DNA of 64,000 nt from Actinoallomurus liliacearum (GTDB taxonomy: Bacteria; Actinomycetota; Actinomycetes; Streptosporangiales; Streptosporangiaceae): positions 1 to 64,000 of the forward strand of contig NZ_BAABHJ010000005.1 of assembly GCF_039542035.1 (NCBI RefSeq). The letters run 5' to 3'. The position numbers and the translations under genes are program-made. The notes under the pieces are model-generated. The model worked only from the letters and a program-made list of their open reading frames with translations, did not search any database and was not told the DNA's origin. Below, piece by piece: positions 39,836 through 47,540 of this stretch. Each line of letters starts with the position of its first letter. The stretch's first letter is position 1.

Positions 39836-40138
39836 ATGACACAAACGGGAACACGGCCAGAGCTCTCGGAGGACGCGCACACGGTCGCAGACCGTTTGGC
39901 GCGGGCCTGCCGGATGGAGGGGTTAAGCGCCGACGTGCTCGGCCCTACGCGAGTGCGGGCCTGCGTGCCAAAGACGCATGCGGGGCTGACGGAGATCATC
40001 AAAATCATGCCCGATGAGGGCGAGGTTCTGTCCTTCTACTGGAGCTGGGGCGAGCGCATCTGCCCGGCCGCCGACATCACCAGGGCGGTTGCCGCGATCA
40101 AGCACGTCGTCACCCCACCGCTTCATTCGGCATTCTGA
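39836..40138 (+). CDS. Small protein of unknown function, island gene 1
   Basis: 100 residues, cytoplasmic. It has HTVADRLARACRMEGLSADV, then EVLSFYWSWGERICPAADIT. No family recognised. Its stop TGA shares a base with the next ATG (TGATG), so it is translationally coupled to the gene at 40138. It follows the XRE regulator by 50 bases. Confidence 0.65.
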   Translation: MTQTGTRPELSEDAHTVADRLARACRMEGLSADVLGPTRVRACVPKTHAGLTEIIKIMPDEGEVLSFYWSWGERICPAADITRAVAAIKHVVTPPLHSAF

Positions 40139-40359
40139 TGACGTCACCGGACGAGCTGATGCGCTCCGTGCACAACTTCCACGCCACCATGAACCGGATG
40201 CGCCGACCGGGCGTCTCGTGGATCGCCGAGGTCGCACAGCTCAAGATTCTCGTCGGCAAGTATCCAGTCCACGCTCGGGAATTCCTGGCGCATCTGGGCG
40301 AACCGGCTGACGGTGACGGAACACCGCTCGGCGCAACAACAGAAAAGGGAAGGACGTGA
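40138..40359 (+). CDS. Small protein of unknown function, island gene 2
   Basis: 73 residues with an amphipathic helical middle (MRRPGVSWIAEVAQLKILV) and a polar Gly/Thr-rich tail. No family recognised. It is coupled to the previous gene by TGATG and to the next by GTGA. The tight packing supports a real gene. Confidence 0.6.
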   Translation: MTSPDELMRSVHNFHATMNRMRRPGVSWIAEVAQLKILVGKYPVHAREFLAHLGEPADGDGTPLGATTEKGRT

Positions 40360-40706
40360 CCGCCGTGGTGCCGGGCCGCGGCCTGTCGGAGTGGACTCGT
40401 GCCGGGACCGATATGGACGGTATCCCGCTGTGGCAGTGGAACGGGGAGCCGGTGTATGCCGCGACTCGTGACACGGATCAGCTCATTTTTCTTGGCGCCG
40501 CTCTGGCGTGGTTCGACGAGATGAGCGCCGAGGATTTTCATGCGTTCATCTCTTCGGCACCGGTCCCGGCCCACAGCGCGACAACGGACGGCGCCGAAAC
40601 CGATAGTGAGCGTGCGGCGAATGCCGCAGGCAGCTCTTCGCCTGGCAGAAGGGCTAGCACCCGCACCCAGTGGGTGATTCCGCCGACTCGGAGCATCGAC
40701 CTCTAG
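40356..40706 (+). CDS. Small protein of unknown function, island gene 3
   Basis: 116 residues. The N-terminal 65 residues look folded (DMDGIPLWQWNGEPVYAAT, then LIFLGAALAWFDEMSAEDFH); the rest is Ser/Ala-rich and disordered. No family recognised. It starts at a GTG overlapping the previous stop and ends 40 bases before the peptide gene. Confidence 0.6.
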   Translation: MTAVVPGRGLSEWTRAGTDMDGIPLWQWNGEPVYAATRDTDQLIFLGAALAWFDEMSAEDFHAFISSAPVPAHSATTDGAETDSERAANAAGSSSPGRRASTRTQWVIPPTRSIDL

Positions 40707-40746
40707 GAGCGCCTAAGACGCGTAACGATGAAGATGGGAGGTGAGC

Positions 40747-40875
40747 ATGGGCAGGCACGGTGGAGGCAACAGCGACAGCAACACGCCGACGGACGGCAGA
40801 GACCCGCAGGGCGGAAAGCGCGGCACCGGCGGCAACACCAACGACAATCCGAGCGACGGTAAGCGAGGTAAGTGA
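40747..40875 (+). CDS. Candidate RiPP precursor peptide (imiditide-like)
   Basis: A 42-residue peptide with an excellent ribosome-binding site (GGGAGGTGA, 40736-40744). Its stop TGA is directly followed by the GTG start of the methyltransferase, so the two are translationally coupled. Composition: about 12 Gly, 6 Asn, 5 Asp, 8 Arg/Lys, no Cys and no hydrophobic core beyond the initial Met. Asp occur at 10, 16, 19, 33 and 37. Asp16 and Asp37 lie in PTDGR and PSDGKR, and Asp-Gly is the pair that most readily forms aspartimide. Imiditides are peptides in which a PIMT homologue methylates Asp and an aspartimide forms. The assignment rests on neighbour, size and composition; the peptide itself matches no family I can name. 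Confidence 0.6.
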   Translation: MGRHGGGNSDSNTPTDGRDPQGGKRGTGGNTNDNPSDGKRGK

Positions 40876-42051
40876 GTGATGAAGTCCCCTGACCCGCGTG
40901 CACGCGCAGAAGCCCTTGCTGACCTGCTCGCGGGTCAAGGGGACCTCACGGATGAGCGGTGGCGGCAAGCGCTGGTGGAGGTGCCACGGCACCTGTTCGT
41001 GCCAGACGTCGCCTGGGCGAACCCGGACGGTCCTGCCCCCGGGTACCCCGTCGACCGGACCCACGACGAAGCAGCCTGGTGGGACGCCGTGTACTCCGAT
41101 GCGTCGTTGGTCACCCAACGCGACGACGGCGGCTCTGACGTGCTAGGCGACGGGCTGGCCAGCTCGTCCTGTTCGGCTCCGGGGGCGGTCTTCGCATTTC
41201 TGGAGTCGCTCGTGGTCAAGGATCACGATCGAGTCCTGGAGATCGGCACGGGAACCGGTTGGACGGCCGCACTGTTGTCGCACCGCATCGGCGACCGGAA
41301 CGTCACCACCATCGAGATCGATCCGGTGCTGGCGGAGCGGGCGGCGGCGAACCTCAAGACGGCCGGATACGCGCCCCGCCTGGTCGTCGGTAACGGTGCC
41401 GAAGGGTGGCCGGACGGTGCGCCGTTCGACCGCGTCCACGTGACCTGCGCGGTCGCGACGATTCCGTACGCCTGGGTGGAGCAGACCCGTCCGGGTGGGC
41501 TGATCCTCACCCCCTACAGCCCTGGCTACGGGTACGGCTGGTTGGCCCGCTTGGCCGTCGTCGGCGACGGAACGGCCGTCGGGCGGTTTCCGAGCTCGGC
41601 CGGATACATGCTGATGCGCTCGCAGCGCCCGGCACGCGGAGCCGCGTTCGACTGGGTGCACGAGTCGGACGACCCGGCCGAGTCGACGACCCGCCTCGAC
41701 CCGCGGCACCTGCACGACGACACCGACGCGGACCTGTTCATCTGCGCCAGCACGCCCGGCGTGCACAAACGCCTCTACTACGACGAGGAGACGGACTCCG
41801 GGGAGGCGACATTCTGGGTGCTCGAGAATGCCGGGCACGATGGGTCCTGGGCGTCGGTGGACTACGTGCCCGGCAAGACCGAGTTCCTCGTCCAACAGCA
41901 TGGGCCGCGCCGCCTGTGGGATGAAGTCTCCGCGGCGTATCTCCGGTGGCTGTCCCTCGGACGTCCAGCCCGGGATCGGTTCGGGCTGACGGTCTCACCA
42001 GAAGGCGAACGTGTGTGGCTCGATGATCCGATCAACCTGATCGGACCGTAG
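40876..42051 (+). CDS. PIMT-family O-methyltransferase, likely peptide-aspartate methyltransferase
   Basis: 391 residues against about 210 for housekeeping protein-L-isoaspartate methyltransferase. The N-terminus has VEVPRHLFVPDVAW and SLVTQRDDG; SCSAPGAVFAFLES (about 98-111) covers the PIMT substrate loop, and VLEIGTGTGWTAALLSH (120-136) the SAM site. The TIEIDPVLAERAAANL motif follows. About 170 extra residues at the C-terminus (EATFWVLENAGHDGSWASVD and on) are characteristic of PIMT homologues in RiPP clusters. Starts: GTG 40876 or ATG 40879. It is coupled to the 42-residue peptide gene, the probable substrate. A general repair role is less likely given length and context. Confidence 0.85.
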   Translation: MMKSPDPRARAEALADLLAGQGDLTDERWRQALVEVPRHLFVPDVAWANPDGPAPGYPVDRTHDEAAWWDAVYSDASLVTQRDDGGSDVLGDGLASSSCSAPGAVFAFLESLVVKDHDRVLEIGTGTGWTAALLSHRIGDRNVTTIEIDPVLAERAAANLKTAGYAPRLVVGNGAEGWPDGAPFDRVHVTCAVATIPYAWVEQTRPGGLILTPYSPGYGYGWLARLAVVGDGTAVGRFPSSAGYMLMRSQRPARGAAFDWVHESDDPAESTTRLDPRHLHDDTDADLFICASTPGVHKRLYYDEETDSGEATFWVLENAGHDGSWASVDYVPGKTEFLVQQHGPRRLWDEVSAAYLRWLSLGRPARDRFGLTVSPEGERVWLDDPINLIGP

Positions 42052-42086
42052 CGGAAGCGGGTTGGGCAGTGTCCGGGAGGTGTGTC

Positions 42087-42653
42087 GTGACTGCCGACAT
42101 GGTGGTTCCCCTGTGGATGCACGAGCAGATCACGGCGGAGCAGTACGACTTCTGGTCCGATGAGCAGTGCGCCGGCATCGAAATCGTGGACGGGATGGTC
42201 GTCGTCGGCCCGAGTGCGTCCAAGCGGCACAACCGGCTGGCCCGTATTCTGGCGAACACCCTGGACACCGCCGCGGGCCCGGACTGGAACGCGGACACGG
42301 ACTTTGACGTGCGGCTTCAGGACGTGCCGCTCACCAATCGCCGTCCGGATGTCGTGGTGTATCGGGCGGACACGATCGACATCACGCCTACTCGTCCCGA
42401 GCATGTGCTGCTGGTGGCGGAGGTCGTGTCACCGGGTTCGGAGACGACCGACCGGATCGTGAAGGTCGACCAGTACGCCAAGGCCGGGATCGCGTTCTAC
42501 TGGCGCGTCGAGCAGGCGGCAACGGGCGTTCCCCTGGTGTACACGTATGTCCTCGATCCCGCGACCAAGACCTACCGTGACGGCGACGTGTTCACCGGCG
42601 TCGTCAAGGTCGTGGCCCCCTTCCCAACGGAGATCGACCTCGGCCAGATCTGA
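42087..42653 (+). CDS. Uma2 (DUF820) family putative endonuclease
   Basis: 188 residues with a PD-(D/E)XK-like fold. Core residues: EIVDGMVVVGPSASKRHN, RRPDVVVYRA (Asp), LLVAEVVSPGS (Glu), KVDQYAKAGIAFYWRVE (Lys/Tyr). The family expands in actinobacteria and cyanobacteria, and its biological role is unsettled. The start is the GTG at 42087 behind GGGAGG; GTG at 42069 is less likely. It lies 35 bases after the methyltransferase and closes the island. Confidence 0.88.
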   Translation: MTADMVVPLWMHEQITAEQYDFWSDEQCAGIEIVDGMVVVGPSASKRHNRLARILANTLDTAAGPDWNADTDFDVRLQDVPLTNRRPDVVVYRADTIDITPTRPEHVLLVAEVVSPGSETTDRIVKVDQYAKAGIAFYWRVEQAATGVPLVYTYVLDPATKTYRDGDVFTGVVKVVAPFPTEIDLGQI

Positions 42654-42790
42654 GCCGCGCACTGTCGGCTGGACTTGGGCTCCAGCGATCAGAGGCGCGG
42701 GCCGCACATCGGCGAAGTCGCATCGGCGAGGTGGAAGGGGAGGGCCCGGCGCGGCGGCCGGACCCTCCCACGGCAGACAACAGGGCGGAT

Positions 42791-43996
42791 CTAGGCGATG
42801 CGTTCGAAGACGGCGGCGAGGCCCTGGCCGCCGCCGATGCACATGGTCTCCAGGCCGTAGCGGGCGTCGCGGCGGCGCAGTTCGTACAGGAGCGTGGCGA
42901 GGATGCGGGCGCCGGTCGCGCCGACCGGGTGGCCGAGGGAGATGCCCGAGCCGTTGACGTTCAGCTTCTCGAGGCCGGCCTCGGCCAGATCCCACTCACG
43001 CAGGACGCCGAGCACCTGCGCGGCGAACGCCTCGTTCAGCTCGATCAGGTCCATGTCGTCCAGGCTCAGCCCGGCGCGGCCGAGGGCCTTCTCGGTCGCG
43101 GGCACGGGGCCGAGCCCCATGAGGTGCGGGGGCACGCCGGCGACGGCCCAGGAGACCAGCCGGGCCTGGGGGGTCAGGCCGAGCGCGGTGGCCCGCTCCC
43201 GCGTCGTGACGAGGCAGACGGCGGCGCCGTCGTTCTGGCCGCTGGAGTTACCCGCCGTGACGGTCGCGCCGTCGACGCGCATGACCGGCTTCAGCGTGGC
43301 GAGCCGGTCGAGGGTCGTGTCGGCGCGGGGGTGCTCGTCCCGGTCGACGACCTGCACGCCCTTGCGGTCGCGGACCTCCACGGGCACGATCTCGTCGGCG
43401 AACAGACCCTTGTCCTGGGCGCGTACCGCCCGCTCGTGGGAGCGCAGTGCCAGCTCGTCCTGCTCCGTACGGCCGATCCCGTAGCGTTCGCGGACGTTCT
43501 CGGCGGTCTCCAGCATGCCGCCCGGCACGGGGTACTGCTCTCCGCCCGCCGTGACACGGGCGCGGGCCAGCCGGTCGGTCAGCTTGATCTCCGGGCCGGG
43601 ACGGCCCCAGCGCAGGTCGGTGGCGTAGTACTCGACGCCGCTCATGCTCTCCGTGCCGCCGGCGATGACCATGTCGCTCACGCCGGTCGCGACCTGCATC
43701 ACCGCGTTGACGATGGCCTGCAGCCCGGATCCGCACCGCCGGTCCACCTGCACGCCGGCGACCTCGACCGGCAGGCCCGCGTCCAGGGCGGCGACGCGGC
43801 CGATGGCGGGCGCCTCGCCGTTCGGGTTGCAGTTGCCGAGGATGACGTCGCCGATCTCCTGGGGGTCGACGCCGGTGCGCTCCACCAGCGCGCGGATCAC
43901 CGTCACCGCGAGCTCCTGCGCGCTGACGTCCTTCAACGCCCCGCCGAACCGCCCCACCGGCGTACGAACCGGTGCACAGACCACAACCTCGCGCAT
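42791..43996 (-). CDS. Acetyl-CoA acetyltransferase / 3-ketoacyl-CoA thiolase
   Basis: 401 residues, full length. The nucleophile Cys88 is in RRCGSGLQAI, the catalytic His in SLGHPVGATGAR and the acid-base Cys in CIGGGQG near the C-terminus. IELNEAFAAQ is also present. It cleaves or condenses 3-ketoacyl-CoA; which direction and chain length cannot be told. It is a single gene on the minus strand, with no linked beta-oxidation partner next to it. Confidence 0.95.
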   Translation of the reverse strand: MREVVVCAPVRTPVGRFGGALKDVSAQELAVTVIRALVERTGVDPQEIGDVILGNCNPNGEAPAIGRVAALDAGLPVEVAGVQVDRRCGSGLQAIVNAVMQVATGVSDMVIAGGTESMSGVEYYATDLRWGRPGPEIKLTDRLARARVTAGGEQYPVPGGMLETAENVRERYGIGRTEQDELALRSHERAVRAQDKGLFADEIVPVEVRDRKGVQVVDRDEHPRADTTLDRLATLKPVMRVDGATVTAGNSSGQNDGAAVCLVTTRERATALGLTPQARLVSWAVAGVPPHLMGLGPVPATEKALGRAGLSLDDMDLIELNEAFAAQVLGVLREWDLAEAGLEKLNVNGSGISLGHPVGATGARILATLLYELRRRDARYGLETMCIGGGQGLAAVFERIA

Positions 43997-44072
43997 GTCA
44001 CCACTCCTCTCGCGATAACCCTACGTTTCGGGTCGCGAGAGGGATCGCCGGGTCTTCCGGCAGGTGAGAACC

Positions 44073-44477
44073 TCAGCCGGCCTGGTCGCCGGGCGGCAGC
44101 TGCGGGCTCTCCTCCTCGGCCGTCTCGTGTGCGCCCACGCCGGTGCCGTGCTCGGCCGTCGCCTTACCGGCCGGGCGGTCGGCCCCCTCGGCGGGTTCGG
44201 CCTTCCGCCCGGAGGCCATCTCCTCCGCCCGCGCGCTCTCGCTCGTGCCGACGCCCAGCGGACTCCGCGCGTCCATGTCGGTCGACGGGACGCCCTCTTT
44301 CTCCTCCTCGGACGGGATGCGGCCCGGCCACTGCGGCTCGGACGGAGGCGTCTGGAAGGCCTTGTCACCGGCCTGCCTCGTCTCCTCGCTCGCGGTGCCG
44401 ACGTCGGGCGCGGAGCCGTGCTGCTCTTCGTCCTCGGGGAACCGGCCCGGGCGGTCGGCCCCCTCTGACTCCTTCAC
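44073..44477 (-). CDS. Disordered acidic protein of unknown function
   Basis: 134 residues, rich in Glu, Gly, Pro, Ala and Ser with no hydrophobic segment. Two similar parts are visible (GADRPGRFPEDEEQHG and GADRPAGKATAEHG; PGRIPSEEEKEG). No family recognised. GTG start behind AAGGAGGG. It lies 27 bases after the hypE stop on the same strand, so it could be the last gene of the hydrogenase transcript, but a link in function is not shown. Confidence 0.55.
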   Translation of the reverse strand: MKESEGADRPGRFPEDEEQHGSAPDVGTASEETRQAGDKAFQTPPSEPQWPGRIPSEEEKEGVPSTDMDARSPLGVGTSESARAEEMASGRKAEPAEGADRPAGKATAEHGTGVGAHETAEEESPQLPPGDQAG

Positions 44478-44504
44478 CGGGGAACCCTCCTTCTCCCATC
44501 GCGG

Positions 44505-45668
44505 TCAGCAGATCCGGGGCAGCGGATCACCGACCAGCACATCGACGATGCGGGTGCCGCCGAACGCGGTCCGCAGCAGGACCAGCCCCGGCGGGTCCGC
44601 TCCGACCCGGCCGATCACGGCGGCCTCCGCGCCGAGCGGGTGGGACCGCAGGGCGGCGAGCGCCGCGTCGGCGGCCGGCTCGGCCACGACGGCGACCATC
44701 CGGCCCTCGCAGGCGACGTACAGCGGGTCGATGCCGAGCAGCTCGCACGCTCCGCGCACGGCGGTGCGGACCGGGATGGCGTTCTCCTCCAGCACGACGG
44801 AGACCTTGGACGCCTCGGCCAGCTCGTTGAGGATGGTCGCGACGCCGCCTCGGGTCGCGTCCCGCAGGAACCGGACCCGCCCGTGCGGGCAGGCGTCCAG
44901 CAGGGGCGCGGTGAGCTCGCTGAGCGGCGCGGTGTCGGAGGTCAGGTCGGCCTCGATGTCGAGTTCGCCCCGCGCCAGCATGATCGTGATGCCGTGCTCG
45001 CCGATGGGGCCGGAGACGATCACCACGTCACCGGGCTGGGCGGCGGACACGCTCAACGTCGAATCACGGTCGAGCACACCGATGCCCGTCGTGTTGATGT
45101 AGCACCCGTCGCCCTTGCCGCGCTGCACGACCTTGGTGTCGCCGGTGACGATGTTGACGCCCGCCCGCTCGGCCGCCGTCGCCATCGCCTCGGTGATGCG
45201 CCGCAGGTCGGCGATGGGGAAGCCCTCTTCGAGGATGAACCCGGCGGACAGGTGCCGCGGCCGGGCCCCGCACATCGCCAGGTCGTTCACCGTGCCGTTG
45301 ACGGCCAGGTCACCGATGTTGCCGCCGGGGAAGAACAGCGGCGTCACTACGAACGAGTCGGTGCTGAAGGCGAGCCCGTTCACGGTCGCGCCGTCCTCGA
45401 GGGGCTCCAGCAGCGGGTTGCGGAACGCCTCCATGAACACCGCCTCGATCAGGTTGTGCGTGGCCTTGCCGCCGGCGCCGTGGCTGAGGTTGATGTACTC
45501 CTCCCGGACGCGCGCCTTCCGGTGCCGGGCCCGCTCGATCCGCTCGAGGACCTGCGCCTCCCGGTCCCCGGGAACCTCCCGTACGGCCTCCGCCCGTGGC
45601 CGCTCGTCCCGTACGGCCGCTCCGGTTCGCTCGTCCCGTACGGCCGCCGGTGGCCGTTCGTCGCTCAT
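44505..45668 (-). CDS. hypE: Hydrogenase maturation factor HypE
   Basis: 387 residues. It dehydrates a carbamoyl group on its C-terminal Cys to the cyanide ligand of the NiFe site; the protein ends correctly in PRIC. The PurM-like ATP-binding parts are INLSHGAGGKATHNLIEA, TGDTKVVQRGKGDGCYINT and FLRDATRGGVATILNEL. The start overlaps the hypD stop (ATGA). The first 50 residues are an Arg/Glu-rich extension with three copies of AVRDER not seen in canonical HypE, so a later start is possible. It is the last hyp gene of the operon. Confidence 0.95.
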   Translation of the reverse strand: MSDERPPAAVRDERTGAAVRDERPRAEAVREVPGDREAQVLERIERARHRKARVREEYINLSHGAGGKATHNLIEAVFMEAFRNPLLEPLEDGATVNGLAFSTDSFVVTPLFFPGGNIGDLAVNGTVNDLAMCGARPRHLSAGFILEEGFPIADLRRITEAMATAAERAGVNIVTGDTKVVQRGKGDGCYINTTGIGVLDRDSTLSVSAAQPGDVVIVSGPIGEHGITIMLARGELDIEADLTSDTAPLSELTAPLLDACPHGRVRFLRDATRGGVATILNELAEASKVSVVLEENAIPVRTAVRGACELLGIDPLYVACEGRMVAVVAEPAADAALAALRSHPLGAEAAVIGRVGADPPGLVLLRTAFGGTRIVDVLVGDPLPRIC

Positions 45669-46792
45669 CGGCTCGTCGCCTCCTTCACCCGCTCGCGGGC
45701 GAACCGGCCGTAGTTGTAGTACGCCGCGCAGGCGCCCTCGGACGACACCATGCAGGTGCCGATCGGCGTCTCCGGCGTGCACGCGGTGCCGAAGACCTTG
45801 CACTCCCACGGCTTGAGGACGCCCTTGAGCACCTCGCCGCACTGGCAGGCCTTCGGGTCGGCCACCCGGCTGCCCGGGATCTCGAAGATCCGCTCGGCGT
45901 CGAAGGCGGCGTACCGTTCCCGCACCCGCAGCGCCGAGTGCGAGATGAAGCCCAGGCCGCGCCACTCGAAGTACGGGCGCAGCTCCATGACCTCGTTGAT
46001 CGCCATGAGCGCCCGGCGGTTGCCGTCCCACGGGACGACGCGGGAGTACTGGTTCTCCACCTCGCTGCGGCCCTCGGCGAGCTGCAGCAGGATCATGTAG
46101 ATCGACTGGAGCACGTCCAGGGGCTCGAACCCGGACGTGACCAGCGGTTTGCCGTAGTCGCGGGCGATGAACTCGTACGGTCGGCAGCCGATGATCGTCG
46201 AGACGTGGCCCGGTCCGATGAACCCGTCCAGGCGCAGGTCGGGCGAGTCGAGGATCGCCTTGATCGCCGGGATGATCGTCACGTGGTTGCAGAAGATCGA
46301 GAAGTTCTCGATCCCCTCGGCCTTGGCGCGCAGCACGGTCATCGCGGTCGACGGCGCGGTGGTCTCGAAGCCGATGGCCATGAAGACGATCCGTCGGTCC
46401 GGGTTCTGCCGGGCGACCTTGAGGGCGTCCAGCGGGCTGTAGACCATGCGGATGTCGGAGCCCTCCGCCATCGACTCGAAGAACGAACCGCGGCCGCCCG
46501 GCACCCGCATCATGTCGCCGAACGAGGTCATGATCACGTCAGGCTGCTCGGCGATGTGGATCGCGTCGTCCACCCGGCCCATCGGGATCACGCAGACCGG
46601 GCAGCCCGGCCCGTGCACCAGCGTGATCGTCTCGGGCAGGTAGTCCTCCAGGCCGTGTTTGTAGATGGTGTGCGTGTGGCCGCCGCACACCTCCATGAAC
46701 TTGTAGCGCCGGCCCGGCTCGCACAGCGAGGCGATCTTCGCGGCCAGGGCCTGCGCCTTCTCCGCGTCGCGGTACTCGTCCACGAAGCGCAT
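45665..46792 (-). CDS. hypD: Hydrogenase maturation factor HypD
   Basis: 375 residues. HypD carries a [4Fe-4S] cluster and is the scaffold on which Fe(CN)2CO is built with HypC. Motifs: FMEVCGGHTHTIYKHGL, HGPGCPVCVIP, GFETTAPSTA and the cluster region CQCGEVLKG ... GTACTPETPIGTCMVS. Full length. It overlaps hypE by 4 bases and follows hypC by 6. Confidence 0.98.
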   Translation of the reverse strand: MRFVDEYRDAEKAQALAAKIASLCEPGRRYKFMEVCGGHTHTIYKHGLEDYLPETITLVHGPGCPVCVIPMGRVDDAIHIAEQPDVIMTSFGDMMRVPGGRGSFFESMAEGSDIRMVYSPLDALKVARQNPDRRIVFMAIGFETTAPSTAMTVLRAKAEGIENFSIFCNHVTIIPAIKAILDSPDLRLDGFIGPGHVSTIIGCRPYEFIARDYGKPLVTSGFEPLDVLQSIYMILLQLAEGRSEVENQYSRVVPWDGNRRALMAINEVMELRPYFEWRGLGFISHSALRVRERYAAFDAERIFEIPGSRVADPKACQCGEVLKGVLKPWECKVFGTACTPETPIGTCMVSSEGACAAYYNYGRFARERVKEATSR

Positions 46793-46798
46793 CGGGGC

Positions 46799-47077
46799 TC
46801 ACCCCTTCTCGATCGTCGAGTCGCGCAGGGCGGCCATCTCGTCGGCGTACGCCTGGCCGATGCCCTCGAGGAAGGCCAGGGCCGCCTTCGCCTCCTCCTC
46901 GTCGATCTTCGACAGGGCGAAGCCGACATGGATGAGGATCCAGTCGCCGGGCGCGAGGTGCTCGCCGTCCAGCAGGCCGATGTTGATGGCGCGCCGGACG
47001 CCGCTCACGTCCACCTTGGCGAGGTCAGGCCGATCCGGAAGGATCTGCACGATCTCGCCGGGAATTCCCAGGCACAT
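46799..47077 (-). CDS. hypC: Hydrogenase assembly chaperone HypC
   Basis: 92 residues. Starts MCLGIPGE, with the Cys2 that binds HypD and the large-subunit precursor. PGDWILIHVGFALSKIDEEEA is the usual end of the beta-barrel. The start is fixed by MCLGIP; the longer reading to 47107 is inside hypA. It overlaps hypA by 53 bases, so translation is strongly coupled. Confidence 0.96.
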   Translation of the reverse strand: MCLGIPGEIVQILPDRPDLAKVDVSGVRRAINIGLLDGEHLAPGDWILIHVGFALSKIDEEEAKAALAFLEGIGQAYADEMAALRDSTIEKG

Positions 47078-47417
47078 GTGCCGCCTCCACCAGCTCGATT
47101 GACTCAAGGACGAGCTCGTCGCCGCCCTCGATCGCCAGGTCGGTCCCGCCGCACGCGGGGCACACCGCCACGAGGCCGTCCGAGGTCGTGGTCCGGTCGC
47201 ACCGGCCGCAGGTCAGCCGGACCGGGTCCACGATCAGCTCCACGTGCGCGCCGTCCGCCACCGTCCCGTCGGCGGCCAGCGCGAACGCCTGGTCGAGGGC
47301 GTCCGGGCTGATCCGCAGCAGGACTCCCGCCCGTACGCGCGCCCGCCGCACCGGACGGCCGTCCGCGCGCCGCTCCACGGCCGCCAGGACCGCCTCCGCG
47401 ATTCCGAATTCATGCAT
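47025..47417 (-). CDS. hypA: Hydrogenase nickel-insertion factor HypA
   Basis: 130 residues. MHEFGIAEAV gives the Ni-binding His2. The zinc site is CGRC (70-73) and CPAC (86-89). The C-terminal 25 residues beyond the usual end overlap hypC. HypA normally works with the GTPase HypB, which is not encoded in this window. Confidence 0.95.
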   Translation of the reverse strand: MHEFGIAEAVLAAVERRADGRPVRRARVRAGVLLRISPDALDQAFALAADGTVADGAHVELIVDPVRLTCGRCDRTTTSDGLVAVCPACGGTDLAIEGGDELVLESIELVEAAHVPGNSRRDRADPSGSA

Positions 47418-47426
47418 GTGGGCTCC

Positions 47427-47540
47427 TCACATTCGCCGGATCTTCAGGTAGCGCCTGATGTCGGGCAGCGACTGGACGAACAGGAACGTCAGCCCGGTCA
47501 GCGCTCCCGCCACCGCGGTGCCGAGAAGCAGGCGTTTCAC
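47427..47540 (-). CDS. 37-residue single-span membrane peptide in the hydrogenase operon
   Basis: GTG start at 47540, with GTGA overlap with the protease stop. One membrane span (LLLGTAVAGALTGLTFLFV) is followed by a basic tail LPDIRRYLKIRRM. It resembles very small actinobacterial proteins annotated as DUF6893, but that is from memory. Coupled spacing on both sides (9 bases to hypA) supports expression. It may tether part of the hydrogenase or its maturation machinery to the membrane; that is inference. Confidence 0.6.
   Translation of the reverse strand: MKRLLLGTAVAGALTGLTFLFVQSLPDIRRYLKIRRM

Noticed and set aside
40747..40875. FxLD-type precursor assignment for the 42-residue peptide
   Set aside because: The peptide has no FxLD motif; the imiditide-like reading fits the Asp-Gly sites and the stand-alone PIMT better.
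42731..44830. 699-residue plus-strand frame opposite thiolase and hypE
   Set aside because: It is antisense to two well-supported genes and has no domain.
45596..47311. 571-residue plus-strand frame opposite hypD/hypC
   Set aside because: HypD and HypC signatures fix the minus strand as coding.
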